The notes under the pieces: model-generated | The model's database searches: none | The model's input: only the letters and a program-made list of their open reading frames with translations | Told to the model about the DNA's origin: nothing | Part shown: positions 37,748 to 38,478 of the stretch, one piece after another | Position numbering within the stretch: position 1 is the stretch's first letter | How the letters are laid out: each line of letters begins with the position of its first letter | IMG/VR virus record: IMGVR_UViG_3300009163_000081 | Coordinates: 1-38,478 of that record | Origin: a virus | Length of the DNA: 38,478 nucleotides | Reading direction: 5' to 3' (one strand) | Program-made: the position numbers and the translations under genes

Positions 37748-38478
37748 TTACCCCGATGGTTTAGTAACAACCGCCACTTTTGGTTCTTCTGGTTTGTAGG
37801 CTGATTGCGGTTTGAAATTAATAGTGCTAGTTTCTACGGGTGAGAACACGCGCCTTGTTACCTGTAGTGGTGGTCGGTTATCTGGATAAACAGTCGGACG
37901 GCGATTAAGGTTCCACATACCATATCTTGCTGCACCTTCTGCGCCTTTAGAGGCTTGTGTCCCTAAACTGCCGAATAACCCTGCGGCTAGTTCTGCGTAG
38001 TTAGTCGCCTCGGCCGGGATACCCCGCCCTAGGTCTAATACAGCTTTGCGCCTCTCCCATCGCAGGGTATCTCTGGCGATTTCCTCACTATCTACGTATC
38101 GCGACGCTAAAGCCGCTACGGACGCCTCTGCAGCTGCTTCTTCCAGTAGTGCGTCAGTAATCATCGCTGCCCTCTGCCCGGTACAATAGCGACCAGTACA
38201 AGCCAGTTTTTTGTCGAGTTCACCTACAAACTTACTACGAGCGGATATCAGCATCTGTCCCGCCACGATGGGGGATTTTGTTCTATCGTAATCAGATAGT
38301 TTATCTACTTCTTTTATGTTGGCGAGTTCTAGCGGTTTGTAGTATTCGTTATAATATTTGCGCGCATCCTCAGCGATAGAAGCATATTTATCGGCAATAT
38401 CCTCAGTGAGCCGAGCCATCTTGTACGCCGTGTAGGTATTAGCTGCGGCAGCTGCCATAGATAATGTCGTACGTAGCT
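37748..38478 (-). CDS. Probable virion protein, partial at the right edge (paralogue)
   Basis: The frame is open to the edge of the window, and the first Met (at 38458) has no ribosome site upstream, so the gene probably starts beyond the window. It matches the 324-residue neighbour through YYNEYYKPLELANI and the following helices. The Cys pair KLACTGRYCTG aligns with KFCICNTASD. The C-terminus is Lys/Pro-rich (YKPEEPKVAVVTKPSG). The function is inferred from position beside the ejection genes. Confidence 0.65.
   Translation of the reverse strand, partial: LRTTLSMAAAAANTYTAYKMARLTEDIADKYASIAEDARKYYNEYYKPLELANIKEVDKLSDYDRTKSPIVAGQMLISARSKFVGELDKKLACTGRYCTGQRAAMITDALLEEAAAEASVAALASRYVDSEEIARDTLRWERRKAVLDLGRGIPAEATNYAELAAGLFGSLGTQASKGAEGAARYGMWNLNRRPTVYPDNRPPLQVTRRVFSPVETSTINFKPQSAYKPEEPKVAVVTKPSG

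Overview
The window looks like part of a tailed bacteriophage genome, most likely a lytic podovirus-type phage of a Gram-negative host. The evidence is a phage replication module, a short lysis cassette, and a late operon of ejection-type virion proteins carrying peptidoglycan-active domains. It has no integrase, portal, terminase or capsid gene, so both ends continue outside the window. The host cannot be fixed from the sequence alone.

Left half (1-19391, rightward). After a partial gene at the edge and a small coiled-coil gene there is an inserted IS200/IS605-type element carrying tnpB alone (about 601-1891). Next come an HU-like protein, a promoter with a palindrome over its -10 box, and a coiled-coil protein with a Pro-Ala-Pro-Glu tail. 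The family A DNA polymerase follows (2847-7295) and is interrupted by three inteins, each in a conserved polymerase motif. Intein 1 has a LAGLIDADG endonuclease, intein 3 is a mini-intein, and intein 2 carries a complete HNH homing endonuclease gene in a different reading frame with its own strong ribosome binding site. Downstream are nucleotide-metabolism genes (ThyX, MazG-like, DUF6378-like), nucleases (RecB/Cas4-like, HNH, VRR-NUC-like), a tRNA with anticodon CAT, a Tad2-like (DUF2829) anti-Thoeris domain fusion, an SNF2-type helicase, a probable single-strand DNA-binding protein, a small HTH protein, and a 966-residue primase-helicase.

A bidirectional terminator (19394-19425) separates this from the right half (19428-38478), which is read leftward. 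In transcription order, right to left, it encodes two related virion-like proteins, an Ala/Asn/Gln-rich protein, a lytic transglycosylase and an M23 endopeptidase that share the same C-terminal domain, and a 3913-residue polyvalent-type protein with an L,D-transpeptidase domain. A Cys-rich protein, two related small proteins, two membrane proteins (holin candidates), a GH108 muramidase and an M15 peptidase complete the operon.

The early half therefore copies the DNA, supplies dTMP and counters host defence. The late half builds a DNA-ejection apparatus with at least three cell-wall-active domains and then lyses the cell. The most unusual item is the out-of-frame homing endonuclease gene nested in intein 2 of the polymerase. 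Other points of interest are the palindrome repeated at two promoters, the phage-borne TnpB element, the L,D-transpeptidase in the giant protein, and the long hairpin over that protein's start codon.
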